From: Prevotellaceae bacterium
GTDB lineage: Bacteria; Bacteroidota; Bacteroidia; Bacteroidales; UBA932
Length of the DNA: 8,227 nucleotides
Direction of reading: 5' to 3'
Assembly: GCA_031284065.1 (NCBI GenBank)
Contig: JAITAP010000177.1
Span: 1-8,227 of the forward strand
Positions 1 to 7,241 of the stretch are shown in pieces. The notes below the pieces were generated by a model. The model worked only from the letters and a program-made list of their open reading frames with translations. It ran no database searches and was not told the DNA's origin. Within the stretch, counting starts at the first letter, position 1. Each line of letters starts with the position of its first letter. The translations under genes were made by a program, and so were the position numbers.

Positions 1-64
1 GAAAAATCTAAATTTAAAACAGCTTTTTTTGTCAAATTTATATACAAAATTAACTATAATACAA

Positions 65-2899
65 ATGTTTCCATTTTATCGTCGTCATATTGGACCAAGT
101 GAGGCAGAAATTTCCGAAATGCTTGCCGCCGTTGGCGCAAAGAGCATTGAGGAGCTAATGGAGCAGGTTATTCCGGCTGACATTCGCCTGCGAAAACCGC
201 TCAAGCTGAGCAACGCCATGCCCGAGCACGAATATTTGAACAAAATAAAATCGCTTGCCGCAAAGAACAAGCCTTTGCGCACCTTGATAGGAATGGGGTA
301 CTACGGTACGTACATGCCTGCCGCCATTCAGCGCAATATTTTGGAGAACCCGGCGTGGTACACCTCCTACACGCCCTATCAGGCCGAAATTTCGCAGGGA
401 CGGCTGGAGGCGCTGCTCAACTTTCAAACGATGGTGTGCAGCCTCACCGGCATGGCGGTGAGCAATTGCTCGCTGCTCGACGAAGCTACCGCCGCCGCCG
501 AAGCCATGCACATGATGCTGGAGCTGCGCTCGCGGGAAGCCGTAAGGCTGGAGAAGAATGAGCTGTTTGTGGACGAAAATGTTTTCCCGCAAACGCTTGA
601 CGTTATTCGCACGCGCTCGGCTGCGCTCGGCGTGGAGGTTGTGGTGGGCAGCTTCGGCTCGTACGAGCCGGGCGAAAAGTGCTTTGGCGCTATCGTGCAG
701 TATCCGGCGGCCAGCGGCAACGTGCCCGGCTACGCCGCTTTTGCGCAGAAGCTCCACGACAGGCAAATTTTGCTCACCGCCGCCTGCGACATTTTGAGCC
801 TCTCGCTTTTACAGGAGCCCGCCTCATGGGGCGCAGACATTGCCGTAGGCAGCACGCAGCGGTTTGGCATCCCAATGGGCTTTGGAGGCCCGCACGCCGG
901 GTACATGGCAACCAAAGACGAGTACCGGCGTTTTATGCCCGGCCGTATCATCGGCGTTTCGATAGACCGGACGGGCAGGCAGGCGCTGCGCATGTCGCTG
1001 CAAACGCGCGAACAGCACATAAAGCGCGAAAAAGCTACCAGCAATATTTGCACGGCGCAGGCGTTGCTGGCTACCATGGCGGGCATGTACGCCGTGTATC
1101 ACGGCGCTGACGGGATTCGCGCCATTGCGCAAAACGTGCACCGCTGCGCCGCCACCCTTGCCGCCGCACTCCTGAAAAAAGGGTTTAAGCTGGCAACCAC
1201 AAACTTTTTTGACACGATAGAAGTTAAAAATGTGTACGCCTGCGACGTAAACAAAATAGCGTGGGCTTTTGGCTTTAACCTTTTCTATCCCGATGCGGGC
1301 AGCGTGCGGATTAGCTTCGACGAGCTTTCTACGCTCGCAGAGGTGAAAGAGGTAGCGTCTGTGTTTGGCTGCACCGACAGCGAAGTTGAGCCGGTGGACG
1401 GCTACTCTTTTGACAAAAATCTACTCCGCAGCAGCGATTTCCTGACCGAAAGCATTTTCTCCAAGTACCGCAGCGAAACCGAGCTGATGCGCTACATTAA
1501 GAAGCTGGAGCGGCGCGACATTTCCTTAGCCAACAGCATGATTTCGTTAGGCTCGTGCACCATGAAGCTCAACGCTGCCGCCGAAATGCTGCCCATCAGC
1601 TGGCCGGAGTTCGGCAATGTGCACCCGTTTGTGCCGTACGGGCAGGCAAGGGGCTACTGCGAGCTGGTGGACGAGCTGACCAAAGATTTGGCGGAGATTA
1701 CAGGCTTCGACGCCGTTTCGTTTCAGCCCAACTCCGGCGCTAACGGCGAGTATGCCGGGTTGATGACCATCCGGCAGTACCACATTTCGCGCGGCGCGGC
1801 GCACCGCAACGTAGCCCTGATTCCCGCTTCGGCGCACGGAACCAATCCGGCGAGCGCCGCCATGGCCGGTATGGCTGTGGTGGTGGTGGCGTGCGACGAG
1901 CAGGGCAACATCAGCGTGGAGGACCTGAAGGCAAAGGCAACCCTGCACGCGCCAAACCTCTCCTGCCTCATGATTACCTACCCCTCGACGCACGGCGTTT
2001 TTGAAAGTAAAATCCGCGAAATAATCGGCATTGTGCACAACAACGGCGGGCAGGTTTACATGGACGGGGCAAATATGAACGCGCAGGTGGGCTACACCAG
2101 CCCCGGCTTTATCGGCGCGGACGTATGCCACCTCAACCTGCACAAAACTTTCGCCATACCGCACGGCGGCGGAGGCCCGGGCGTAGGGCCTATCTGCACG
2201 GCAAAGCACCTCACGCCCTTTTTGCCGTCGCACTGCATGGAAAAAGACCCCAACGACGAGAGCAGCGCGAACGCCGTGGCGGCAGCCCCGCTGGGGAGCG
2301 CAAGCATACTGCCCATCACCTACGGCTACATCAAGATGATGGGCGCCGAAGGCCTGCGGCGAGCCACTGCCATCGCCATTCTCAACGCCAACTACATTTC
2401 GCGCAAGCTGCGGCCGCACTACGCTACGCTCTACACCGGACGCAACAACCGCGTGGCGCACGAGTGCATCATCGACTGCCGCGACTTTCGCAGCGCCTAC
2501 GGGGTGGAGAGCGGCGATATTGCCCGCCGCCTGATGGACTACGGCTTCCACGCGCCAACGCTATCCTTTCCCGTCCACGAAACGCTCATGGTAGAGCCTA
2601 CCGAAAGCGAGGACAAGGCAGAAATGGACAGATTTATTGAGGCGCTTGTCACCATAAAGGCCGAGTGCGAAGAAGTAGGGAGCGGCGCGGCCGACAAGAC
2701 GGACAACCTGCTAAAAATGTCGCCCCACACGGCGCATGAGCTGTGCGCCGACGAATGGAAGCACCCCTACAGCCGCGAACGCGCCGCATTTCCCCTGGAG
2801 TGGGTTAAGGAAAACAAATTCTTCCCCTACGTAAGCAAAATCGACAACGGATACGGCGACAGAAATCTGGTGTGCACCTCCGCAGGGCTGAAAGCGTAA
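65..2899 (+). CDS. gcvP: Glycine dehydrogenase (decarboxylating), P-protein of the glycine cleavage system
   Basis: This is the PLP-dependent P-protein. It decarboxylates glycine and passes the aminomethyl group to lipoyl-GcvH, feeding 5,10-methylene-THF synthesis in the cytoplasm. From the ATG at 65 it is 944 residues, close to the 957 of E. coli GcvP, so it is the single-chain type and not the split GcvPA/GcvPB type. Visible landmarks are RRHIGPS at the N-terminus, GMGYYGTYMP near residue 90, SLGSCTMKLNAAAE near residue 500, SAHGTNPASA near 590, and NLHKTFAIPHGGGGPG, whose Lys694 should form the Schiff base with PLP. The reading frame extends up to a TTG at 29, but the ATG at 65 places RHIG at residues 7-10, as in other Bacteroidetes P-proteins, so I prefer it. 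No Shine-Dalgarno is seen. No gcvT or gcvH lies in the window. The gene is intact and the family assignment is secure; only the start is mildly uncertain. Confidence 0.97.
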   Translation: MFPFYRRHIGPSEAEISEMLAAVGAKSIEELMEQVIPADIRLRKPLKLSNAMPEHEYLNKIKSLAAKNKPLRTLIGMGYYGTYMPAAIQRNILENPAWYTSYTPYQAEISQGRLEALLNFQTMVCSLTGMAVSNCSLLDEATAAAEAMHMMLELRSREAVRLEKNELFVDENVFPQTLDVIRTRSAALGVEVVVGSFGSYEPGEKCFGAIVQYPAASGNVPGYAAFAQKLHDRQILLTAACDILSLSLLQEPASWGADIAVGSTQRFGIPMGFGGPHAGYMATKDEYRRFMPGRIIGVSIDRTGRQALRMSLQTREQHIKREKATSNICTAQALLATMAGMYAVYHGADGIRAIAQNVHRCAATLAAALLKKGFKLATTNFFDTIEVKNVYACDVNKIAWAFGFNLFYPDAGSVRISFDELSTLAEVKEVASVFGCTDSEVEPVDGYSFDKNLLRSSDFLTESIFSKYRSETELMRYIKKLERRDISLANSMISLGSCTMKLNAAAEMLPISWPEFGNVHPFVPYGQARGYCELVDELTKDLAEITGFDAVSFQPNSGANGEYAGLMTIRQYHISRGAAHRNVALIPASAHGTNPASAAMAGMAVVVVACDEQGNISVEDLKAKATLHAPNLSCLMITYPSTHGVFESKIREIIGIVHNNGGQVYMDGANMNAQVGYTSPGFIGADVCHLNLHKTFAIPHGGGGPGVGPICTAKHLTPFLPSHCMEKDPNDESSANAVAAAPLGSASILPITYGYIKMMGAEGLRRATAIAILNANYISRKLRPHYATLYTGRNNRVAHECIIDCRDFRSAYGVESGDIARRLMDYGFHAPTLSFPVHETLMVEPTESEDKAEMDRFIEALVTIKAECEEVGSGAADKTDNLLKMSPHTAHELCADEWKHPYSRERAAFPLEWVKENKFFPYVSKIDNGYGDRNLVCTSAGLKA

Positions 2900-2917
2900 A
2901 TAAGTAATAATTCAGAT

Positions 2918-4648
2918 ATGACTACCACAATGCGAAAAGCTGTATTTATATTCATGCTGCTGGCAGCAACGCCGCCAAGCAAAAAAGTTGCGGCGCAAAC
3001 AGCCGCCTACGACAGGCCAACCGTCAACTTTCTTTTGCTTACGCACGGCGATACCTACGACGCGCCAACCTCTGCGTTTTTCAAGAAAATCCCGCCGGAG
3101 GCCAAGTTCTACGTCAACAAGCTGGGCATAGACGAGCTAAAGGTAAGCCAGCTGCCCCGCAGCAGCATTTCGCCCACCGCTTGGCAGCAGGTGCAGGCAG
3201 AGCTCGTGCTCCGCAATGTGGCGAGGCAGGAAGTTGCAGCATGGTACCGGCGCGAGCCTGACGGGAGCCTGAGCATGGACTTAATCCACCGGCGCGGCGA
3301 GCTCAACGCTACCGACGAAACATTCCTCATGGCTAACGCCACCAAGCGAGGCATGGACGAGCTCAAGGATTTGGGGCGAAAGCTCATTTCCAAAACCTAC
3401 GTGGTGGCGCTGGATTACGCCAACATTTCCTACACAGCCGATGTGGAAGCCGACATTCACACGCAGAAAGCGACGGTGAACGCTATGGTGTTTAAGCTCA
3501 AATTCAACAGCGAGGTAGAAAACAGCATCTACGACGCGTGGGTGGACGAGCAGGATACGCCGGCGCTGCGGGATGAAAAAAGCAAGCGGTTTGACCAAAT
3601 TCCCTTTGAGTTGGAGTTTGTGCGGCAGGTCGGCGTAAATGCCAGCGCCACCGCGCTCATCACGGGAAAGCGGCGCAAAGATGATAGCGGCCTGCAAGCT
3701 TTGGCGCATATTGCCCTTGGGGTGCAATCTAAGGAAGCGTTGCTGAATGAAATGCTTCGCAAGGGGTACGACAACATCCTAAACGAGCTGGAGAAGAAAA
3801 TAGCGGCGTTCAAGGTGCAGGCGGGCGTGTGGGAGCTCGACCCTATTCGCGCCAAAATCGGCAAAAAGGAGGGGCTGAAAACCGACCAGCGCTACTACGT
3901 GCTGGAGTACGAGCAAAATCGCAGGGGGGAGCTAAAGGCGGTGCGCAAGGCGGTGGTGCGCGTTGACGGCGGCGTGGCGGACAACCGCGCAATGGCTACC
4001 GGAAAAAGCGAGGCAAGCAAGTTCTACCAAGTAGCGGGGCGAAAGGTGGAGAAAGGCATGACGCTGGAGCAACGCAACGACGCCGGAATAAGCCTGCTGC
4101 TGGGCGTTGGCGCGCCCATAACCTCAAGGGAAGAGGAAAGACAGCTGCAAGCCCGCGTGGAGCTCCTTACCAACAAGGTTATCAACCTCGGAGTATTCCC
4201 AAGCTTGTATGTGTATGCAGAAGGTATATGGGAGGAATCGAGCTACGCGCTAAACAGTAGCTTCAGCGCCGACTATAATTTGACGACTGAAGATAAAGAA
4301 AATTACACCTTTATGCGTTGGGGATTTGGGCTTGGCCGAGGGATTTACTTTTGGCGCAACTTTTCGCTCTCGCCCTACGTAGGCATGGGACAGGAAAACG
4401 TGAGCGTAGGGGGTGATATTTCGCTCGAAGCTCTTTACTACAAGGCAGGCGCAAACTTTACCGTCAACCTTTACTACCCGCTCCAGCTGGTGGGAGGCGT
4501 AAGCGGCTGGTTCTACGGTGCGCCAACCCTCACAAACGATTCCGGCAGCGAAAGCGACGGTAACGCCCCTTCAAGGTATAGCGACGTGTTTAACGCTCGC
4601 CGCAGCAGTAGCGCCTCAGGGTTTGTGGGGATAAGGTTTAACTTTTAG
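2918..4648 (+). CDS. Secreted protein of unknown function with predicted C-terminal outer-membrane beta-barrel
   Basis: I do not recognise a named family. The 576-residue product starts with a Sec signal peptide: basic MRK at 5-7, a hydrophobic core at 8-18, and probable signal peptidase I cleavage after VAA (residues 24-26), leaving Gln27 first. ATG 2918 and ATG 2930 (Met5) are both possible starts. Residues 27 to about 385 are a soluble, Lys/Glu-rich region. It includes a strand-rich stretch (TYVVALDYANIS) and a small domain around IGKKEGLKTDQRYYVLE (Ile314 onward), like conserved segments I recall in uncharacterised Bacteroidales proteins. From about residue 388, alternating aromatic/polar strands with Gly-rich turns end in GFVGIRFNF, with a terminal Phe as expected for an outer-membrane barrel. 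About 190 residues would fit an eight-strand barrel. There is no lipobox Cys. The gene begins 18 bases after gcvP with no visible promoter, so co-transcription is likely, though a functional link is not implied. Confidence 0.85.
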   Translation: MTTTMRKAVFIFMLLAATPPSKKVAAQTAAYDRPTVNFLLLTHGDTYDAPTSAFFKKIPPEAKFYVNKLGIDELKVSQLPRSSISPTAWQQVQAELVLRNVARQEVAAWYRREPDGSLSMDLIHRRGELNATDETFLMANATKRGMDELKDLGRKLISKTYVVALDYANISYTADVEADIHTQKATVNAMVFKLKFNSEVENSIYDAWVDEQDTPALRDEKSKRFDQIPFELEFVRQVGVNASATALITGKRRKDDSGLQALAHIALGVQSKEALLNEMLRKGYDNILNELEKKIAAFKVQAGVWELDPIRAKIGKKEGLKTDQRYYVLEYEQNRRGELKAVRKAVVRVDGGVADNRAMATGKSEASKFYQVAGRKVEKGMTLEQRNDAGISLLLGVGAPITSREEERQLQARVELLTNKVINLGVFPSLYVYAEGIWEESSYALNSSFSADYNLTTEDKENYTFMRWGFGLGRGIYFWRNFSLSPYVGMGQENVSVGGDISLEALYYKAGANFTVNLYYPLQLVGGVSGWFYGAPTLTNDSGSESDGNAPSRYSDVFNARRSSSASGFVGIRFNF

Positions 4649-4792
4649 TCGGTAAATGCAAATAGGTCGCGGAAATTGAATACAGAAAGTTAGTAGATGT
4701 ATCAATATTTTAATACAAGAAACCTGAGCACAGGGAGGAACTTATGCCAAGTTTGTCAATCTCTGTATGCACCAAAACTTGCTAACTGCTTG

Positions 4793-4837
<45 letters not shown>

Positions 4838-4860
4838 ACGTACATAACATAGTAGAAAAA

Positions 4861-4959
4861 TCTGCTTGCGTGGGAGGGCGTTGCACGTTGGCTCTGCCGC
4901 TGTTACCGCCCGCTATTAACCTTAACGAATGGTCGAATATTTCGGCTGTTCGTTTTTTT
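4861..4959 (+). ncRNA. Candidate small structured RNA or structured 3' UTR
   Basis: This G+C-rich segment folds on the + strand. GGGCG (4876-4880) pairs with CGCCC (4907-4911). Inside it, 4885-4892 pairs with 4896-4903 around a 3-base loop, with one mismatch. The terminator hairpin at 4924-4954 and a T tract complete the 3' end. A strong terminator 276-311 bases downstream of the preceding gene, with no protein gene between, implies either a long structured 3' UTR of the outer-membrane protein mRNA or a separate small RNA. I found no good Bacteroidetes promoter just upstream, so the 5' end is unknown and the boundary at 4861 is arbitrary. I cannot match it to a known RNA family. Confidence 0.3.
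4924..4959 (+). terminator. Rho-independent terminator
   Basis: The arm 4924-4937 pairs with 4941-4954 over 14 base pairs, including three G-U wobbles, around the loop TAT (4938-4940). A run of seven T (4953-4959) follows directly. The shape fits the + strand only, because the reverse complement has the A run before the stem. It should end transcription coming from the gcvP/outer-membrane protein unit, or from a small RNA between 4649 and 4924, and so separate that unit from the LtaS-like gene. Confidence 0.85.
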
Positions 4960-4990
4960 ATGCCCACCCCTTTGGCCTGCCTTGCAGGGA

Positions 4991-5020
4991 TTTGCCGCAA
5001 GAGCGTACTCCTTAATTTTT
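4991..5020 (+). promoter_or_regulatory. Candidate Bacteroidetes-type promoter for the LtaS-like gene
   Basis: TTTG at 4991-4994 and TAATTTTT at 5013-5020 are separated by 18 bases. The Bacteroidetes consensus is TTTG, about 19-21 bases, then TAnnTTTG, so the spacing is one short and the final G is a T. Its position, just after the terminator and 23 bases before the ATG at 5044, fits an independent transcription unit. A small dyad (4976-4988) sits directly upstream of the -33 element and could be an operator, but it is short. Confidence 0.4.
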
Positions 5021-5043
5021 AAACCCTACTAATAACACAGCAA

Positions 5044-7047
5044 ATGAAACCGCAAAACCGCCTCACAACCTCAAACCGTTGCCTATGTTTAGCAAAACAT
5101 TTTCCCGCACTGATGACCGCACGTGTGTACCTGCTGGCGCTGTGCATTTTCAGCCTGTTCCGGTTGCTGCTGTTTGCCACGCAGCTTGTTGGCAACGCCG
5201 CATTTGATGCGGGGCAGGCCGGATGGCGCAACATTCTCACGGCGTTCCTCATGGGCGTTCGCTTCGACTTGGTGGTTACCGGCTATATCATGCTGCTGCC
5301 CTTTGTGGCGTTGTCGGCCATGCAGCTGCTCAACCGGCGGGCAGGGTGGGGCATGGTGGCGGTGAGGTGGTGGATATTCACGCTCTTTGCCCTCTCGTTT
5401 ACCGTTTGCGCCGCCGATATTCCCTACTTCAACCAGTTCTTTTCGCGCTTTACGGTGGTGGCGTTCACGTGGATTGATAGCCCCCTGTTTGTGGCGAAAA
5501 TGATAGCGCAGGAGCCGCGCCTCCTCATTTTTCTGCTGCCGCTTGTCGCTGTGCTGGTTGCGTTTTGGCATCTGCTGAGGCGGCAGTTTGCCCGTCCGGC
5601 GCAGGCGAGCGTACCGCGACAAACGCCGTGGCGCAAGCTGGCGCAGCTGTTGTCATTCATGCTTGTGCTGCTGCTGATAATCGTTGGCGTCAGAGGCAGG
5701 TTGTCGCAAAAGTCGCCCATACGGGTTGGCACGGCCTACTTTTGCAGCGACCCGCTTTTGAACCAGCTGGGGCTTAACCCCGTATTCACGCTTACCAAAA
5801 GTTTTTCGACCTCTTCGCTGGAGGCCGCGCCGCTTATGGACTCCGAAGAAGCCATGCGGAACGTTCGGCAGCGCCTTAACGTAACTCCGGCCTCGCTGCA
5901 ATTCCCGCTGGCGCGGATGGTCAGCCCAGCCGTAAGCTCCGGTGAAAAGCACAATGTCGTCTTGGTGATTATGGAAGGCATGTCGGCTGCGCTGATGGGG
6001 CGATACGGGAACACAGAAAAGCTAACGCCATTTCTGGACAGCTTGGCGCTGCACGGATACGCTTTCGACAAAATGTACACGGCGGGGATTCACACCTACA
6101 ACGGCATCTTTTCCACGCTCTTCTCTTTCCCCGCGCTCTTCAGGTACCACCCCATGAAAGACATTGCCATGCCACGCTACAACGGTATGGCGTGGGCGCT
6201 GCGGAAGCACGGCTACTCCACCGTTTTCTTCACAACGCACGACGGGCAGTTCGACAACATGGAGGGTTTTCTCAGAAACAACGATTTTGAGGAGGTTATC
6301 TCTCAAAAAAATTACCCCTCAAAAGAGGTGAAGAGCACGCTGGGCGTACCCGACGACTACCTGTTCCGGTTTGCCGTTACCGAAATCGGCAAGCTGCACG
6401 GCAAAGGAAAGCCTTTCTTTGCCGCCTTTATGACGGGCAGCAACCATGCCCCCATCATCATTCCCGAATACTTTTCGCCTGCGGCAAAAAACCTGTCGGC
6501 GCAGGTTGTGGAGTATTCGGATTGGTCGCTGCGCCGCTTGATTGACCTCTCGGAAAAAGAGGCGTGGTTTGACAACACGCTTTTTGTCTTTGTGGCAGAC
6601 CACGGCGGTGCGCACGCCCCTGTGTACGACATGCCGCTAAACTACCACCACAGCCCCTTTATCATCTACGCGCCAAAGATACTCGGCGAGCCGCGCGCGT
6701 TTGACCTGCTGACGGCACAGCTCGACGTTTTCCCCACCGTGATGGGCTTGCTTGCGCTGCCTTACCTCAACAACACCCTTGGCGTTGATGTGCTTGCGCA
6801 GCCGCGACCCTACCTCTATTTTTGCGCCGACAACAAGTACGGTGTGCTGGACGACGAGTACTTTATGGTGGTAAAGCAGAGCGGCACCGAGGCGCTATAC
6901 CGCTACGCAGACAAGGACACGCGGAATATCATAGGAGAGCATGAGGCGAGGGCGACCGCCATGCGCAGCTACGCCCTGTCGAACATGCAAACCTACCGCC
7001 ACTTGCTGGAGAAGAAGTCGCTGCTGTTTTGGGACAACGAAAATTGA
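5044..7047 (+). CDS. LtaS/MdoB-like membrane phosphoglycerol (or related) transferase, sulfatase-fold domain
   Basis: The 667-residue protein has five hydrophobic segments, at about residues 27-48, 72-96, 106-124, 159-178 and 198-216. A linker and then a large extracytoplasmic domain of the alkaline phosphatase/sulfatase superfamily follow. Family landmarks are VVLVIMEGMS with Glu311, HTYNG with Thr351 as the predicted nucleophile, SNHAPI with Asn467-His468, and VADHGG with Asp519-His520. Glu, Thr, Asp and His match the four metal/catalytic positions of Staphylococcus LtaS, and His468 matches its substrate-binding His. The nucleophile is Thr, not the Cys/Ser that becomes formylglycine in true sulfatases, so group transfer from a phospholipid is likely. 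The substrate is unknown: Gram-negative Bacteroidetes have no lipoteichoic acid, so phosphoglycerol or phosphoethanolamine addition to a glycan or lipid is inference. ATG 5044 is the first after an in-frame stop at 5020-5022; Met24 (ATG 5113) just before helix 1 is an alternative. Terminator and promoter upstream suggest it is monocistronic. Confidence 0.9.
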   Translation: MKPQNRLTTSNRCLCLAKHFPALMTARVYLLALCIFSLFRLLLFATQLVGNAAFDAGQAGWRNILTAFLMGVRFDLVVTGYIMLLPFVALSAMQLLNRRAGWGMVAVRWWIFTLFALSFTVCAADIPYFNQFFSRFTVVAFTWIDSPLFVAKMIAQEPRLLIFLLPLVAVLVAFWHLLRRQFARPAQASVPRQTPWRKLAQLLSFMLVLLLIIVGVRGRLSQKSPIRVGTAYFCSDPLLNQLGLNPVFTLTKSFSTSSLEAAPLMDSEEAMRNVRQRLNVTPASLQFPLARMVSPAVSSGEKHNVVLVIMEGMSAALMGRYGNTEKLTPFLDSLALHGYAFDKMYTAGIHTYNGIFSTLFSFPALFRYHPMKDIAMPRYNGMAWALRKHGYSTVFFTTHDGQFDNMEGFLRNNDFEEVISQKNYPSKEVKSTLGVPDDYLFRFAVTEIGKLHGKGKPFFAAFMTGSNHAPIIIPEYFSPAAKNLSAQVVEYSDWSLRRLIDLSEKEAWFDNTLFVFVADHGGAHAPVYDMPLNYHHSPFIIYAPKILGEPRAFDLLTAQLDVFPTVMGLLALPYLNNTLGVDVLAQPRPYLYFCADNKYGVLDDEYFMVVKQSGTEALYRYADKDTRNIIGEHEARATAMRSYALSNMQTYRHLLEKKSLLFWDNEN

Positions 7048-7071
7048 TGGAGGTCGTTGCCCAAGAGGCAG

Positions 7072-7125
7072 ATTTTTCAGCCTCCACAGGTCAGCGACCT
7101 GCGGAGGCTGAAAAATGTAATTTTT
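7072..7125 (+). terminator. Long perfect-but-one hairpin after the LtaS-like gene, possible terminator
   Basis: The arms 7072-7092 and 7096-7116 are complementary over 21 positions with a single A-C mismatch (7086/7102) and a 3-base AGC loop. The stem begins 24 bases after the stop codon of the LtaS-like gene. A run of five T (7121-7125) follows the stem base after GTAA, so the U tract is displaced and the stem's own 3' side ends in A residues. That is atypical for a classic intrinsic terminator. It may instead be an extragenic palindromic repeat or an RNA-stabilising 3' element. The hairpin is certain and the terminator role is moderate. Confidence 0.5.
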
Positions 7126-7151
7126 ATTGGAAACTATACGTCCGAAAAATC

Positions 7152-7182
7152 TTTGAGCGCTGAAATTTTTGTTGTACCTTTG
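7152..7182 (+). promoter_or_regulatory. Bacteroidetes sigma-70-type promoter of pyrD
   Basis: TTTG at 7152-7155 (the -33 element) is followed after exactly 19 bases by TACCTTTG at 7175-7182, a full match to the TAnnTTTG -7 element used by the primary sigma factor in Bacteroidetes. Transcription should start a few bases downstream, near 7187-7190, giving a leader of roughly 50 bases before the ATG at 7242. An imperfect A/T-flanked dyad around AGCGCT (7145-7170) overlaps the -33 element. It might be regulatory, but it is weak. Confidence 0.8.
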
Positions 7183-7241
7183 GCGCGTAGCATAACTTTT
7201 TGTCCGGAAAGTGAACAACAATATAAAAATGTCAGTAAAAC

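Noticed and set aside
29..60. E. coli-like promoter TTGTCA/TATAAT before gcvP
   Set aside because: The spacer is 20 bases, the boxes are not the Bacteroidetes consensus, and the start point would fall on the ATG. TAAATTTA at 9-16 is a slightly better -7 candidate, but its -33 partner would lie outside the window.
29..64. TTG start giving GcvP 12 extra residues
   Set aside because: The extra residues are A+T-rich and unlike P-protein N-termini, while the ATG at 65 gives the expected distance to the RHIG motif.
1..64. Possible glycine riboswitch upstream of gcvP
   Set aside because: Only 64 A+T-rich bases are available and no paired stems resembling the aptamer are visible.
1547..2551. 334-codon minus-strand open frame inside gcvP
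   Set aside because: It lies wholly antisense to a highly conserved P-protein region. Long antisense frames are expected in G+C-rich coding DNA, and its translation shows no recognisable motif.
5950..6610. True sulfatase (formylglycine type) for the 5044-7047 gene
   Set aside because: There is no CxPxR/SxPxR maturation motif. The nucleophile position is Thr351, as in LtaS/MdoB/EptA-type transferases.
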